DNA of 64,000 nt from Ypsolopha sequella (GCA_934047225.1 OW203988.1:558001-622000); one strand, 5' to 3'; shown: positions 30,721 to 43,254, counted from the first letter of the stretch. Notes: generated from the letters alone by a model not told the origin. Numbers and translations: made by a program.

Positions 30721-33407
30721 TTATTGTTAGCGGGCAAACCACTGATGGAAATAAGTGTAGGATGTTTATTGTTAGCGGGCAAACCACTGATGGAAATAAG
30801 TGTAGAATGTTTATTGTTAGCGGGCAAACCATTGATGGAAATAAGTGTAGAATGTTTATTGTTAGCGGGCAAACCACTGATGGAAATAAGTGTAGAATGT
30901 TTATTGTTAGCGGGCAAACCATTGATGGAAATAAGTGTAGGATGTTTATTGTTACCGGGCAAACCATTGATGGAAATAAGTGTAGAATGTTTATTGTTAG
31001 CGGGCAAACCACTGATGGAAATAAGTGTAGAATGTTTATTGTTAGCGGGCAAACCATTGATGGAAATAAGTGTAGAATGTTTATTGTTAGCGGGCAAACC
31101 ATTGATGGAAAAAAGTGTAGGATGTTTATTGTTACCGGGCAAACCACTGATGGAAATAAGTGTAGAATGTTTATTGTTAGCGGGCAAACCATTGATGGAA
31201 ATAAGTGTAGAATGTTTATTGTTAGCGGGCAAACCATTGATGGAAATAAGTGTAGGATGTTTATTGTTACCGGGCAAACCACTGATGGAAATAAGTGTAG
31301 AATGTTTATTGTTAGCGGGCAAACCACTGATGGAAATAAGTGTAGAATGTTTATTGTTAGCGGGCAAACCATTGATGGAAATAAGTTTAGGATGTTTATT
31401 GTTACCGGGCAAACCACTGATGGAAATAAGTGTAGGATGTTTATTGTTAGCGGGCAAACCATTGATGGAAATAAGTGTAGAATGTTTATTGTTAGCGGGC
31501 AAACCATTGATGGAAATAAGTGTAGGATGTTTATTGTTACCGGGCAAACCACTGATGGAAATAAGTGTAGAATGTTTATTGTTAGCGGGCAAACCATTGA
31601 TGGAAATAAGTGTAGAATGTTTATTGTTAGCGGGCAAACCATTGATGGAAATAAGTGTAGGATGTTTATTGTTACCGGGCAAACCACTGATGGAAATAAG
31701 TGTAGAATGTTTATTGTTAGCGGGCAAACCACTGATGGAAATAAGTGTAGAATGTTTATTGTTAGCGGGCAAACCACTGATGGAAATAAGTGTAGAATGT
31801 TTATTGTTACCGGGCAAACCACTGATGGAAATAAGTGTAGGATGTTTATTGTTACCGGGCAAACCACTGATGGAAATAAGTGTAGAATGTTTATTGTTAG
31901 CGGGCAAACCATTGATGGAAATAAGTGTAGGATGTTTATTGTTACCGGGCAAACCACTGATGGAAATAAGTGTAGAATGTTTATTGTTAGCGGGCAAACC
32001 ATTGATGGAAATAAGTGTAGGATGTTTATTGTTACCGGGCAAACCACTGATGGAAATAAGTGTAGGATGTTTATTGTTACCGCGCAAACCACTGATGGAA
32101 ATAAGTGTAGAATGTTTATTGTTAGCGGGCAAACCATTGATGGAAATAAGTGTAGGATGTTTATTGTTACCGGGCAAACCACTGATGGAAATAAGTGTAG
32201 GATGTTTATTGTTAGCGGGCAAACCATTGATGGAAATAAGTGTAGAATGTTTATTGTTAGCGGGCAAACCACTGATGGAAATAAGTGTAGAATGTTTATT
32301 GTTAGCGGGCAAACCACTGATGGAAATAAGTGTAGAATGTTTATTGTTAGCGGGCAAACCATTGATGGAAATAAGTGTAGGATGTTTATTGTTAGCGGGC
32401 AAACCACTGATGGAAATAAGTGTAGGATGTTTATTGTTAGCGGGCAAACCATTGATGGAAATAAGTGTAGAATGTTTATTGTTAGCGGGCAAACCACTGA
32501 TGGAAATAAGTGTAGGATGTTTATTGTTAGCGGGCAATCCATTGATGGAAATAAGTGTAGGATGTTTATTGTTACCGGGCAAACCACTGATGGAAATAAG
32601 TGTAGAATGTTTATTGTTAGCGGGCAAACCATTGATGGAAATAAGTGTAGGATGTTTATTGTTACCGGGCAAACCACTGATGGAAATAAGTGTAGGATGT
32701 TTATTGTTACCGGGCAAACCACTGATGGAAATAAGTGTAGAATGTTTATTGTTAGCGGGCAAACCATTGATGGAAATAAGTGTAGGATGTTTATTGTTAG
32801 CGGGCAAACCATTGATGGAAATAAGTGTAGGATGTTTATTGTTAGCGGGCAAACCATTGATGGAAATAAGTGTAGAATGTTTATTGTTAGCGGGCAAACC
32901 ATTGATGGAAATAAGTGTAGGATGTTTATTGTTAGCGGGCAAACCATTGATGGAAATAAGTGTAGAATGTTTATTGTTAGCGGGCAAACCATTGATGGAA
33001 ATAAGTGTAGGATGTTTATTGTTAGCGGGCAAACCATTGATGGAAATAAGTGTAGGATGTTTATTGTTAGCGGGCAAACCATTGATGGAAATAAGTGTAG
33101 GATGTTTATTGTTAGCGGGCAAACCATTGATGGAAATAAGTGTAGGATGTTTATTGTTAGCGGGCAAACCATTGATGGAAATAAGTGTAGAATGTTTATT
33201 GTTAGCGGGCAAACCATTGATGGAAATAAGTGTAGGATGTTTATTGTTAGCGGGCAAACCATTGATGGAAATAAGTGTAGGATGTTTATTGTTAGCGGGC
33301 AAACCATTGATGGAAATAAGTGTAGAATGTTTATTGTTAGCGGGCAAACCATTGATGGAAATAAGTGTAGGATGTTTATTGTTAGCGGGCAAACCACTGA
33401 TGGAAAT
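30721..33407. repeat. Minisatellite, 45 bp x 59.7
   Basis: The unit is TTATTGTTASCGGGCAAACC, AYTGATGGAAATAAG, then TGTAGRATGT. There are 59 full units and a 32-bp partial unit. Three sites vary: gttaG/Ccgg, accaC/Ttg and gtagG/Aatg. Units with gttaCc are scattered through the left two thirds and absent from about 32710 onward, where almost all units are gttaGc with aTtg. A few private changes occur (for example near 31110, 31387, 32082 and 32537). Open frames of about 900 codons exist on both strands because 45 is divisible by three. Confidence 0.97.
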
Positions 33408-33784
33408 CATAACAATAGGGTTCCTAAGGCAGATTCTTGAGGGAAATTCAAATGTGAAACCATTTAGAACTTAAGTAGGTACATTTTTTTCATTGTCATG
33501 TCCTCTGTTATATTTCAAGTTGATTCTTAATTTTTCATGTCTTAACAAAAACAGTTGATGATGGTGTATAGTGTTGAAAGAAATATTACGAAAATTGAAA
33601 AATACTACGCAACCGGCTTAGTAAAAACAAATCATAAATTTCTTTATTAAGTAAAGTAGTCAAAAATACACTGTTATTGGACACCCTGTTAAGACTGCGG
33701 CGAGACAAGGGAGGCAAAAACACCAATATTTAAAAGCAGCGGGTTGTATAAGTATTTAAGTGACTTTAAGTATCTTAAGTTCAG
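33408..33784. other. AT-rich spacer
   Basis: No gene, repeat or regulatory site that I can support between the 45-bp array and the SINE. Confidence 0.35.
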
Positions 33785-34140
33785 GGGTAGAACGGTGGCC
33801 ACTCGATCTTTAGATCCAGGTTCGATCCCCCGTCGTGTCGGTCAGGTAACAATGAGTTTTTCAGAATTTATGTGTATATTATTGTTGTCCTTCCTTACCA
33901 CTCGCCGAACGGTAAAAGAAAACATCATAATGAAACCTGCATGCTCTATTGAGCGTGTATTTGTGCCTGAAGTACGGCGATAGGGCTCACCACCCATAAC
34001 GTTGGGACGTAATAGTCGTCGGTGAAACGCGGGTACACCCGTAATGTGGACTGAGGCTTGCATTTCACATTTCACTCTCGGAACACCTCTGAAACCCCCT
34101 CGGGGATTCATGTCGTGACGATATATTATTATTATATTAT
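33785..34140 (+). mobile_element. tRNA-derived SINE (family S1), copy 1
   Basis: The head carries an A-box-like TAGAACGGTGG at 33788-33798 and a perfect B-box GGTTCGATCCC at 33819-33829, 31 bases apart, the spacing of an RNA polymerase III internal promoter. The body includes GGGACGTAATAGTCGTCGGT, then GAAACGCGGGTACACCC, GGCTTGCATTTCACA and CTCGGGGATTCATGTCGTGA, ending in a TTA-rich tail near 34120-34140. Body blocks recur inverted at 39430-39575 and 43255-43400. SINEs code for nothing and use a partner LINE for mobility. Confidence 0.75.
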
Positions 34141-34959
34141 CTTTACTCAATCAAAGAGGAATACATATCTTAAGGGGAACGAAAATACAAACAGAAATAA
34201 AATGTCAGCTTTCGGATGATTTTGTTGCAATAATTAGGTTACGTATAGCCATAAAAAAATACATGTTTTTGGTTGAACTTTAAGGTATTCATTTTCCACA
34301 AACCACGTTAATCGATTCATATTTGTACTGTCAATGAATTTTTTTGTGACCCTCTATTGCACACTTCTTATCGATTTTGTTTCAGGTATCGCTTTCGCGA
34401 TTTTGTTGGTTTTTTTTTAATAAAATTAGTGTGAATGATATCTATTCATTTTCCAAATACCACGTTATTCGGGTCAAAAAAAGCACCCCCTTTTTCCAAA
34501 AATACGTAAATTCACTGATGCAGTCAGCGGCAGCAAGATATTGTCAGTTTACGCCGTGGAGTAAGACGTGGAACCTGTGCCCTTTTTTGCAAGCTATAAA
34601 TATCTCTCAAAACTACTTCAAAACACATTGAAATTAATTTTATAAAGTAATATTTCGAGGAGCATCATATTCCTGCCGTTAAAAACTCAACAAAATATGC
34701 GTATGAGTGATTTAGCTACATCGTGCCATAGTCATAACAACAAAACTGAATGAATTTGGATTGAATTTATACTTTTATGTGGGAAAATAATATATGTTAC
34801 TCTAAAAGAATAATTTTGTGATCGTTATTGAAACCCAAATTAATTTACTTATACTTACTGAGATCTGTAACAAAGGTCAATGACCTTTGCGTGAAATTAC
34901 CCTCTAGTATTGGCTCACCATTTCAGGTCCAATAAGTGAAGTTTTTTGCAAATTATATA
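34141..34959. other. AT-rich intergenic DNA
   Basis: No gene is seen. The open frame 34377-34631 has no recognisable domain. A small perfect hairpin GGTCAATGACC lies near 34876-34886. Confidence 0.35.
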
Positions 34960-36775
34960 GGTACACTTACTTGGGATAAATCGCCAAGCATGTAAAATAT
35001 AGAAATTTATTTTGAAATATTTACAGTGCATGGCAAAATTATTAGATCGTAGATAATCCTGTCGGTAAATGTTCAGGTTCTGTTACGCAAAATGAAAACA
35101 ATGAAACTCTTTTAGGATTAATTTGTTATCCCTATGTTTGTCTGTCTGTCCGTTTGTCTAGACAATTTTTTCTGGGTAAAATTAATAAATACCAATATTA
35201 ACGGCCCTCTATAGAGCTGTAAAAACATACTTTTGACGTTTTTATTTATATTACGTTTTAGGTTTTTAAGTTTTTTTTTTTACGTTTTTCATACAAATTT
35301 TCTCACTATGAAAATGTTGGGATGAACACTTGAGATAATATTTTGCATTTAAAAGTCAACACAGAAAGGAATTGTTGAACAAATAATGTAAAAAATATGA
35401 AAACCATGTTGTTCTATTCTAAAGGGATTAATTATCTACTGTTCAATGTGGCGATAGCTTTGTTTATTTTTTTCCTTGAATTATTTTTTACTAAGATAAC
35501 AAATAGTTTAATACAAGGTTTTCCTTAAGAGGTCCTTTTACCCCTGTATTTTTCTTAAAATTCATACAATAGGTATAAACCGAATGTGAAGTCTACAGCT
35601 TATTTTCTTCATATCTTTTTTCATGATTATATTCTAGTGACATCTAACTACGTCTCTATACAGCCCAAAAAGCAAAATTTGATAAAACACCATCATAATA
35701 GCTGTCAGGATATCGTCAATATTGCCTCGTTTTTACGCAAAGTTTAACAAGTTTGTATATTTTTATCTATACTGGAAATAAAAAAGAGAGAAATACAGGC
35801 GTCGTTCATGTTAAGATGACTAAGTTTACACACTTTGCTAAGTATAAACTATTACCGTTTCATGGAAAACTGTTTTGACCTGGAACCATTTCACAAATTC
35901 AATTAACTTATTTTGAATATCTTGTCATCTTGCACTTCTTGATGAGAAATACAATTTCAATAAGTAAAAATACAACTTTTAGTTAAGAAAACTTATAGTT
36001 AAAAGTCTGCTGTATGTATTAACACATTTTTAATTATATTACAATAGTAATAAAATAATTGGCTTATCCGTCGTCGTGATACCAGCCGTAAATTTCTTAA
36101 ATAATCTGATATCACGCTTATGGAAAACCCAATTATTGTGAAGATACCATAATATCATTAAAATATGTTTATGCATATAGCAAACTTTTAACAATAAATT
36201 GTCTGAGCTAAAAGTTGTACTTTACCGTTATAATTATTTCTTAATATTTTGTTACAAATTCGGAGAAATAGCCCTTAAGGAAAACCTTGTATGAAAATAT
36301 TTTTTATCTTTGTAACAAAGAAAAAAAAAAAAATAAAATAAAGCTATCGCCACATTGAACAAACAGTAAATTATTAATCCCTTTAGAATAGAAAGATATG
36401 GTTTTATATTTTTTACATTATTTGTTCTACAGTTCCTTTCTGTGCTTTCTTTCAAATGCAAAATATTATGTCAAGTGTTGATCTCTATATTTTCATAAGG
36501 AGAAAATTTGTATGAAAAAGTTAAACAAAAGGCCATAAAAACGTTATAATATGTATATTTTACAGGGCTGTAAATATTAGCATTTATTGATTTTACCCAG
36601 AAAAATTGCCTAGACAAACGGAAAAACAGACAAACATAGGGACAACAAATTAATCCTAAAAGAGTTTTGTTTTTTCATTTTGCGTAAAGGGACCTGAACA
36701 TTTCAAACTATGATACAAATAAATTTATATATTTTCAACACTTGGCGATTTATCCCAAGGGTAAACAGGTGTCCC
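34960..36775. mobile_element. Large fold-back element (1.8 kb) with nested palindrome
   Basis: The left arm 34960-35540 and the right arm 36262-36775 are inverted copies. Matching blocks in order are GGGATAAATCGCCAAG, AAATGTTCAGGT, TACGCAAAATGAAAA, CTCTTTTAGGATTAATTTGT, TCATACAAATTTTCTC, ATAATATTTTGCATTT, GGGATTAAT, CAATGTGGCGATAGCTTT and CAAGGTTTTCCTTAAG. Outer ends are approximately GGTACAC..TTGGG and GGGACACC..TTGGG. The loop contains a second palindrome (35966-36004 with 36186-36225) whose centre GATACCAGCCGTAAATTTC is shared with 14550-14800. No protein is encoded. The arms differ at many sites, so this is old. Confidence 0.85.
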
Positions 36776-38092
36776 AAAAGTCAACGCTTTCCCTCGGAAG
36801 GCTGGTAGGCCAGCTCATGACTGACCAGAATATCAAATTATGACCTCAGCAAAAAGTAGATAGTCTTCGAGTTGATGGTACTTTTATAAATTCGAATAGA
36901 TTTTTGAGAGTCAAAGCTAACTAGTTCTAAATTCTAAGAATAAAATTTTTGTTGCGCAACTCTGAATAGTCATGCTATTGATAAAGTCAAAAATAAACCT
37001 TGAAATGCTGTTACATCAGGAAGAAAAATAAAAACCCAATTTATGAGCAATTTTTTGTAATTAGGTTAGTTCGATACCACACCCTGAAAAAAAATGTCCT
37101 ATGTTAGTTTTGCAAATTGTCTTAAATAACGGCTCATCAAATATTGTTTTTCAAATGATCTGGCAATTTCTGTGTATTACTTTTGAAAAAAAAGTTATTG
37201 CTATTTTACTACCAAAGGAGCTGCGTATTTTTTTAAATAATTAGAATTTAGAATGAAAGAGTGGCGGGCAGTAAAAATATTTGACGTTCATTAGAAATGC
37301 CATTTAACACGCGTTAGAGTGAGATAAATAGTGACGCTATTTAAAATGAGTTGGAATGAGATAGTAACGCAGTTAAACGTGGTTGAATGAGAGAGGCATA
37401 ATTGATATAGGCTACAGTGAGATAGATAGTGACGTGGTGCATTCCTTCTGAGAATATTTGTTAGTTTCCACTTTTTGTAATAACAACTTTTGTAAATTTT
37501 TTTTGTAAAGAAATTTTTGGTCCAATTTATTTTCCCGCAAGTGTAAAACCAGCTCAACGGGCGAAAAATATTTAAAGAATGGGTAATGGTGACAATTAAC
37601 CGTCACGATATTATTATGTATCTCTAAAGGAGTGTCTGAAATGTTCCAAGGGTCAACTGATAAATCAAACACTCAAAAAACCACTTTTAGCCGACCATAA
37701 TAAATTTACGTCCCGACGTGATAGCAAGTAGGATCAATGCCGTGTGACGATGATCGAAATACACTAATAAATTAGATAAAATAAAATACGTATTACTTTT
37801 GACCCTGCCTCGTCCACTCTATTCGTATTTTTGCTATGGTGACGCGAGCTTAGAGACCGGGACGAATTTCCCCCCGCGCGCTATCGTAAAATAGAATAAG
37901 CCACGCCCAGAACTGGTTTTTGTTTTGGCTATGTCATACTCTTAATAATATGTTAGTGATGGCAGCGCAAACGCATGTGAAGGTGATTTTTATTGTTATT
38001 ATTTCGATCATAGCATTAACGTTTCTTGAATAATAACTTAGAACAAATAAACAACTATTAAGAAACGTAGTAATCTGTAATCAGTAATTAGA
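36776..38092. other. AT-rich intergenic DNA with weak GAGTGAGATA repeats
   Basis: Between about 37300 and 37430, the word GAGTGAGATA or GAATGAGATA followed by AGTGACG recurs three or four times imperfectly. TAACACGCGTTAGAGTGAG and related sequence suggest decayed tandem repeats. No gene is supported. The minus-strand open frames at 37291-37672 overlap each other and have no domain. Confidence 0.4.
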
Positions 38093-38567
38093 GATCATAT
38101 ATCTGTCAACAAATAATCAGATCAAATATCTGTCAACAAATGATCAGATCAAATATCTGTCAACAAATGATCAGATCAAATATCTGTCAACAAATGATCA
38201 GTGGGTCTACCGCGTAATTCTCATTTTCATCAACATCAACTTGAGATTGAATTTTGACGTGCGTGCGACGACGCCCGCCTAACATGCCATCTCTTTTGCA
38301 CGCGTTGAATTTCGCATGCATTTGCTTGAAGTTGATACAAATGAGAATTACGCGGTAGAGCCCCAGATCAAATAACTGTCAACAAATGATCAGATCAAAT
38401 ATCTGTCAACAAATGATTAGATCAAATATCTGTCAACAAATGATCAGTCAAATATCTGTCAACAATTGACCAGATCAAATATCTGTCAACAAATGATCAG
38501 ATCAAATAACTGTCAACAAATGATCAGATCAAATATCTGTCAACAAATGCTCAGATCAAGTCAATAA
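38093..38567. repeat. Minisatellite, 27 bp, interrupted by a MITE
   Basis: The unit is GATCAAATATCTGTCAACAA plus ATGATCA. About four units lie left (38093-38201) and seven to eight right (38366-38567) of a MITE. Right-hand units show more variation (AACTGTC, ATGATTA, CAATTGACC, and one three-base loss near 38443). Confidence 0.9.
38202..38365. mobile_element. MITE inserted in the 27-bp array
   Basis: TGGGTCTACCGCGTAATTCT at the left end pairs with the complement of TGGGGCTCTACCGCGTAATT at the right. The inverted similarity continues through CATTT and TCAACTT. The array unit is interrupted inside ATGATCAGATCAAAT and resumes in phase, with at most one or two bases duplicated. The target duplication cannot be read because the target is itself repetitive. 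No coding capacity. Confidence 0.88.
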
Positions 38568-38684
38568 CCTCATCCTAAAGTGCTTTTCACGAAAGAACTA
38601 CCCTGTCAAAAATTACTGATTGTCAAGTGCTAAGTGCGAAAATGCCTTGATCTGCGGGGTTCTTTCATGAAGTTCGTCCCGGAA
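38568..38684. other. Short spacer between two arrays
   Basis: About 117 bp of unique sequence separate the 27-bp and 51-bp arrays. Nothing is recognised in it. Confidence 0.4.
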
Positions 38685-39244
38685 GTGACTTACAAGTTCT
38701 GAACAGGCCCCCCTATACTACATGTGAATATAGAAGTGACCTACAAGTTCTGAACAGGCCCCCCTATACTATATGTAAATATAGAAGTGACCTATAAGTT
38801 CTGAACAGGCCCCCCTATACTATATGTAAATATAGAAGTGACCTACAAGTTCTGAACAGGCCCCCCTATACTATATGTGAATAAAGAAGTGACCTAAAAG
38901 TTCTGAACAGACCCCCCTATACTATATGTGAATATAGAAGTGACCTACAAGTTCTGAACAGGCCCCCCTATACTATATGTAAATATAGAAGTTACCTACA
39001 AGTTCTGAACAGGCCCCCCTATACTATATGTAAATATAAGGTGACCTACAAGTTCTGAACAGGCCCCCCTATACTATATGTAAATATAGAAGTGACCTAC
39101 AAGTTCTGAACAGGCCCCCCTATACTATATGTAAATATAGAAGTGACTTACAAGTTCTGAACAGGCCTCCCTATACTATATGTGAATATAGAAGTGACCT
39201 AAAAATTCTGAACAGGCCCCCCTATACTATATGTGAATATAGAA
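38685..39244. repeat. Minisatellite, 51 bp x 11
   Basis: The unit is GTGACCTACAAGTTCTGAAC, AGGCCCCCCTATACTATATG, then TRAATATAGAA. There are eleven units over 560 bp, with one lacking a base or two near 39037. Variable sites are R in TRAAT and single changes (cctaAaag, ccTccc). Confidence 0.95.
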
Positions 39245-39429
39245 GTATTTACATCAACAAAATTGAAAGAAGTCCTCGTCGATATTTCCTAAAACGCTTC
39301 AAATAACAATCTCCTAGGACAAATCCTCGATTTTGTTTTTTTTATCTTGAGTCTTAAACTTACACACATATGTACGAGTATACTTAAACTTACACACATA
39401 TGTCTACTTTAACTTATACACACATCGTC
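39245..39429. repeat. Spacer with a short degenerate repeat
   Basis: At 39357-39424, ACTTACACACATATGT and variants occur three times (TTAAACTTACACACATATGT, then ACTTATACACACAT). The rest is unique. Confidence 0.6.
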
Positions 39430-39575
39430 ACGACTTGAATCCCAAAGGAGGTGTCACAGGTGCTGAAGTGCTCCCAAAAGTCAACTGTGAAATACACGTC
39501 ACAGTAGACAGTTGGTACACCCGCTTTTCACCGACGATTATTACGTCCCAAAAGTGATGGACGGTGGTAGGGCCT
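39430..39575 (-). mobile_element. SINE family S1, copy 2 (fragment)
   Basis: The reverse complement contains TTTGGGACGTAATAATCGTC, then GGTGAAAAGCGGGTGTACC, and ends TTTGGGATTCAAGTCGTGACGA. These are the same body blocks as the SINE at 33785-34140. The tRNA head is missing. Confidence 0.7.
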
Positions 39576-39617
39576 AAGGCGCGCAGACCGAACTCAACTT
39601 ATCCGGCACTACCCTCA

Positions 39618-39732
39618 AAACTTTCCACATCACCAAATGTTAACTGGCAGAGAATGCTAATTAGCATTAAGTTCGCCTTTGTGAATTATAAATTTATTTT
39701 GTGCAATAAAGTATTTACATACCTACATACAA
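39618..39732 (+). mobile_element. Non-LTR retrotransposon 3' end, family 1 (second copy)
   Basis: TTAACTGGCAGAGAATGCTA, then ATTAGCATTAAGTTCGCC, then TTTTGTGCAATAAAGTATTT and ACATACCTACATAC match the inverted copy at 2836-2960. The AATAAAG signal and CATAC tail define the 3' end. Confidence 0.7.
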
Positions 39733-39742
39733 CTCAAAATAA

Positions 39743-39812
39743 TGTGCACCGCGGGGATAGAACCTACGATCTCAGGTCGAGCGCGGCTCTATCACTCGGT
39801 CACAGAGGCGGC
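39743..39812 (-). mobile_element. tRNA-like SINE head
   Basis: On the minus strand, CTCTGTGACCGAGTGATAGA at about 39809-39790 and GTAGGTTCTATCCCCGCGG near 39770-39750 resemble an A box and a B box (GGTTCTATCCC) of a Pol III promoter. The anticodon arm does not form well, so it is not scored as a tRNA gene. It directly follows a retrotransposon tail. Confidence 0.5.
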
Positions 39813-39829
39813 CCCCCCATCTCCGCCCG

Positions 39830-42360
39830 TGGCATCATACCATCCCCTAACGTGCAGCCCCGCACCCCGCCCCGCGCCTGCCCCGCTGATGTCTGTCTAC
39901 GTGACGTGAAGAAGCTTTTCATTAATATAATAGGAGTCGCGGCTCCATTACACGCTCCGTCAGACGCGCTGATGTGATTAATGTTACTTGTTGTAGAGCA
40001 CTCCGAGACACCGAGCGAGCGACCGTGCAGACCTACTTTATAACTTTATTTTTTTTAATTTCGTAGACACACGAATATAAACGCAAGTGAGTAAAAGTTC
40101 ATGTCAATAATAATGTCAATAGTGGCACGTGCAGGAGCATCGCGAATTAATAATGGAGCTTGTCCCACCCGGGGCCCCCCGCACCTTGTCCCACCCGCTC
40201 GCTGCGTCACACTCGATGTACAGACAAGTGCACTAAACAGATTAGTTGATCAGTGTCTCCGCGCGATTACACTAATAGTAGGGTCTCCACGCGTCGAGGT
40301 CGGCACGGACCATATTCATACGGTTTTATGACATCCGAAATTGCTCTCAATAAATTGTTATTCGGAAGGGAGTGCGGGGGTGAAGCGACGCACGGGAGGG
40401 GAGCCCCACACACGTGCGGCGCGTTATTAAACTTTTCATTACCGTCCGGGACAATGCGGGACGGAGCGGCCGGTGTGTGGACCTGACCCCTGCACTATAC
40501 AGGCGCGGGGAGCGGGGGGCGGGGTAACGGACAAGGGACGGAATGTTGATGAAAACGGACGGCATTCAACTACCAGCCCTCTCTATCACTTGAGATGCTA
40601 TCATTTTTCATTTGAAGAGATAAAATTGGAATAGATTTGCGTAGGTAATTGATGGGGTGGTGTGCCCTTTCGCAATAACAATAAATCAAACTTATGCTCA
40701 TTCAGCATTCATGCACTACACCTTTATTGAAAATTATATTGCAAGTAAAGAGAGGACATTCCATGGAAATAAAAATTTCGAGGAAAGGTTGTGAGAGCAC
40801 ATTGACATAAGTATACGAGCGAGTATGTATAACATGTATTTACTTCTCACGTGCAGACTGACAAGTGATTCTTTTTAAGAGTCGTTTAGCGGATTGTAAA
40901 TAAGGTATTAAGGTTTTGTAGGACAATATAAATAATAAAGCCAATTTTAAATTTAAGTGTTCAGTTCCGTTACTTACAAAAAAGCGATATACACAGGGTG
41001 TTAAGATAAAGTTTTGCAGAAGACGGTAACTGGCGATATAACTCGCTAGTCCAGGATACGAGGTACCTGTCGTGAAAAAAAATCAAGAAATAAAAAAAAA
41101 AAAACAGTTGTCTCATACACTTTGGTCGGGTAACTATGTAACTATTTCATAAAACAGCTTTTTTTTTCGCGTTTCGAGTGTTCGCTCCGTGATAAAAATT
41201 GTTTGTAAGTCATATCACCACTTCATCTTAACACCCAGTAAATTATTATATTTATTTAAAATTATTATTGTTTTACTTTTTGTATACCCACCCAATTATT
41301 TGTTTACTAGTAAACCATAATTTATGTTTAGATTTACGATTAAATTTTATTTGCTCAAATTAGACGCAAATAAATAGTATGAATGAAGCATCCCTCCGAC
41401 GAAGGGTGCACTTGTTCAAGTAGAAGGGGAGGGGGAGGGCGCGCGGCGAGGGATCATCACTCGACTAATTCGCTGTACACACCATTATTTGATTTTTAAT
41501 TCGCGTCGAGCAGCCGGAATGTGCTTATTGACTCAGACTAGTGTGTGATGTGTGTGTGTGTGTGTGTGATCTCTGTAGCAGCTGCATATGTGTGTGCGCC
41601 TCGATACCGCGAATGTAACTCGTTTCCTGTCTTTCCTTGTTGCTTCTATTTATATTTTGTAATGAAATTCGTCGAAAGGCTCGAGAGGAATGCTCGAGGT
41701 AATGCAGGGTACGTTAGGTAATATTTCAGTACACAGTGACGGTGGTGGCTGGTTGCGCGACATGCGTCGTAGGGCGGGGGGTGGGAACGTGTGTGGGGGA
41801 CGCGGGACGCGAGGGTGACAGGTCGCGCGAGTGATATCGCCTTTTATTAGTTTTTCCGCGGCGACGAGCTTTTGAGCGGACGGTCGCATATTTGCTTTGA
41901 TGATACTCCTCCGCCTTCCGCCGGCGAGCCTGCAATATGTAGACAACACCCGCCGCCACCGCCGCCGCCCGCCCTACGCTTTCATGTTGTCATTGTTTTC
42001 CCCTTCGACATACTCTTTCCCTTTGTCTACCTATTAATACCGAGAATCCTTTAAAAGTGGTTCGCTGCTTTATAAATTAATTCTCATGAATATATCCCGC
42101 GATCGTTTCAGTCAGCACTCGGAACGCTACTGATGGAATTTCACAAATGCTTTCATTACCGATGTTGTTTAGCAAATTTCAGTATGACCGTCGCGTATTT
42201 CAAACTGAGTGATGAGGGGCGGGCGGGCGGCAGTGGGCGAGTGGCGGGCGGGTGGCGGTGGGCGGGCGGCGGAGCGTGCGACCGTGGCGGGTACAAGTAC
42301 GGACACAATAGCATTGTTGGTGTCGCGCGAGAGAGCAGGATCTCGTGATAACTAAACATC
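39830..42360. promoter_or_regulatory. Non-repetitive CpG-rich island 3a, candidate regulatory DNA
   Basis: GC-rich blocks (39830-39900, 40140-40230, 40370-40570, 41400-41470, 41740-41980, 42200-42300) alternate with AT-rich motif-bearing DNA such as TTTTCATTAATATAATAGG, TGTGATTAATG, CGACTAATTCG and TTATAAATTAATTCTC. A (GT)n run lies at about 41550-41568. None of the overlapping open frames shows a domain, and their amino-acid composition simply follows GC content. A host regulatory role is an inference. Confidence 0.35.
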
Positions 42361-43254
42361 TACATGTGTACTTTCAACATTCATTCCTAAAAAAACGAGG
42401 TAATGTAAACAAGCCGCCGCTCGTGAAGTATACTATAATAATACTTTCCGCGTACAATTAGCGTCGTCGGCGGCGCGTGGATAAATCACGGCGCGTGGGA
42501 ACACTCGCTGCTTAGACATTCTAATCGGTTCTCGATATCGCCACAGAGGAGCCGCTTCCGAGAACTGAACACAACGACAACCTATCTTTTAGAAAATCGT
42601 TAATCACCCCCCCCCCCCCCCCCCCTTCCTCCTGCCTCCTCACCTCGTCCAGGACTCATACCAAACCGCGACTCGCTATCGAATGGCGACGGACGGACGA
42701 ACTGATCGCCTCGACAGCCTATGGACTTGGTTTCCGCGAACATTATGAGTTACACGCTACACAGAGCGTCCTGCTCGCTTCGACACGATCTAACGACTTC
42801 AGCTATCTATAAATCTGTCTCAGAATGAGCTAGAGTTCGTTGCTCTCCGCTGAATATGTTAATCCGGTCTTTGTGTAGATTATTCATTACAAACGACCGG
42901 CGCGATCTGAAATTTCGTGTATAATGAATTGAAAAAAAAATAAACAAGTATTTAACAATAAAGTTAATGTGTGTAATGTATCTCCGGAATGCGTCGTGCG
43001 CTAAATGGCGCGCCGCGCTGCGTCACGCGTCACGCGTCACGCCGCTCGTCGTGGTTCTCTATTTGTGTCCGGGTACCGATCCCCGATCCGCAGCTGGAAA
43101 TACTTCACAAAATGTCAATTGATGTACGAGCATCCGCGTCGCTGCTGAACACCATCGGCAACTAATCGACCGAGTTATTAACATCAACAAGCATTCACTT
43201 ACTCATAGTATTTGTTTTAACATTTTAGTCGAATATCCATGAAATAAATACATA

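Noticed and set aside
30643..33474. Open frames of about 900 codons on both strands over the 45-bp array
   Set aside because: Several frames on both strands are open at once because the unit is 45 bp and stop-free. Unit variants are not biased to synonymous sites, and there is no promoter, signal peptide or homology.
42607..42625. Poly-C run (also 47514-47525 and the G run at 49845-49857) as G-quadruplex elements
   Set aside because: These are single uninterrupted homopolymers without the four spaced G-tracts of a typical quadruplex, and homopolymer length is also prone to sequencing error.
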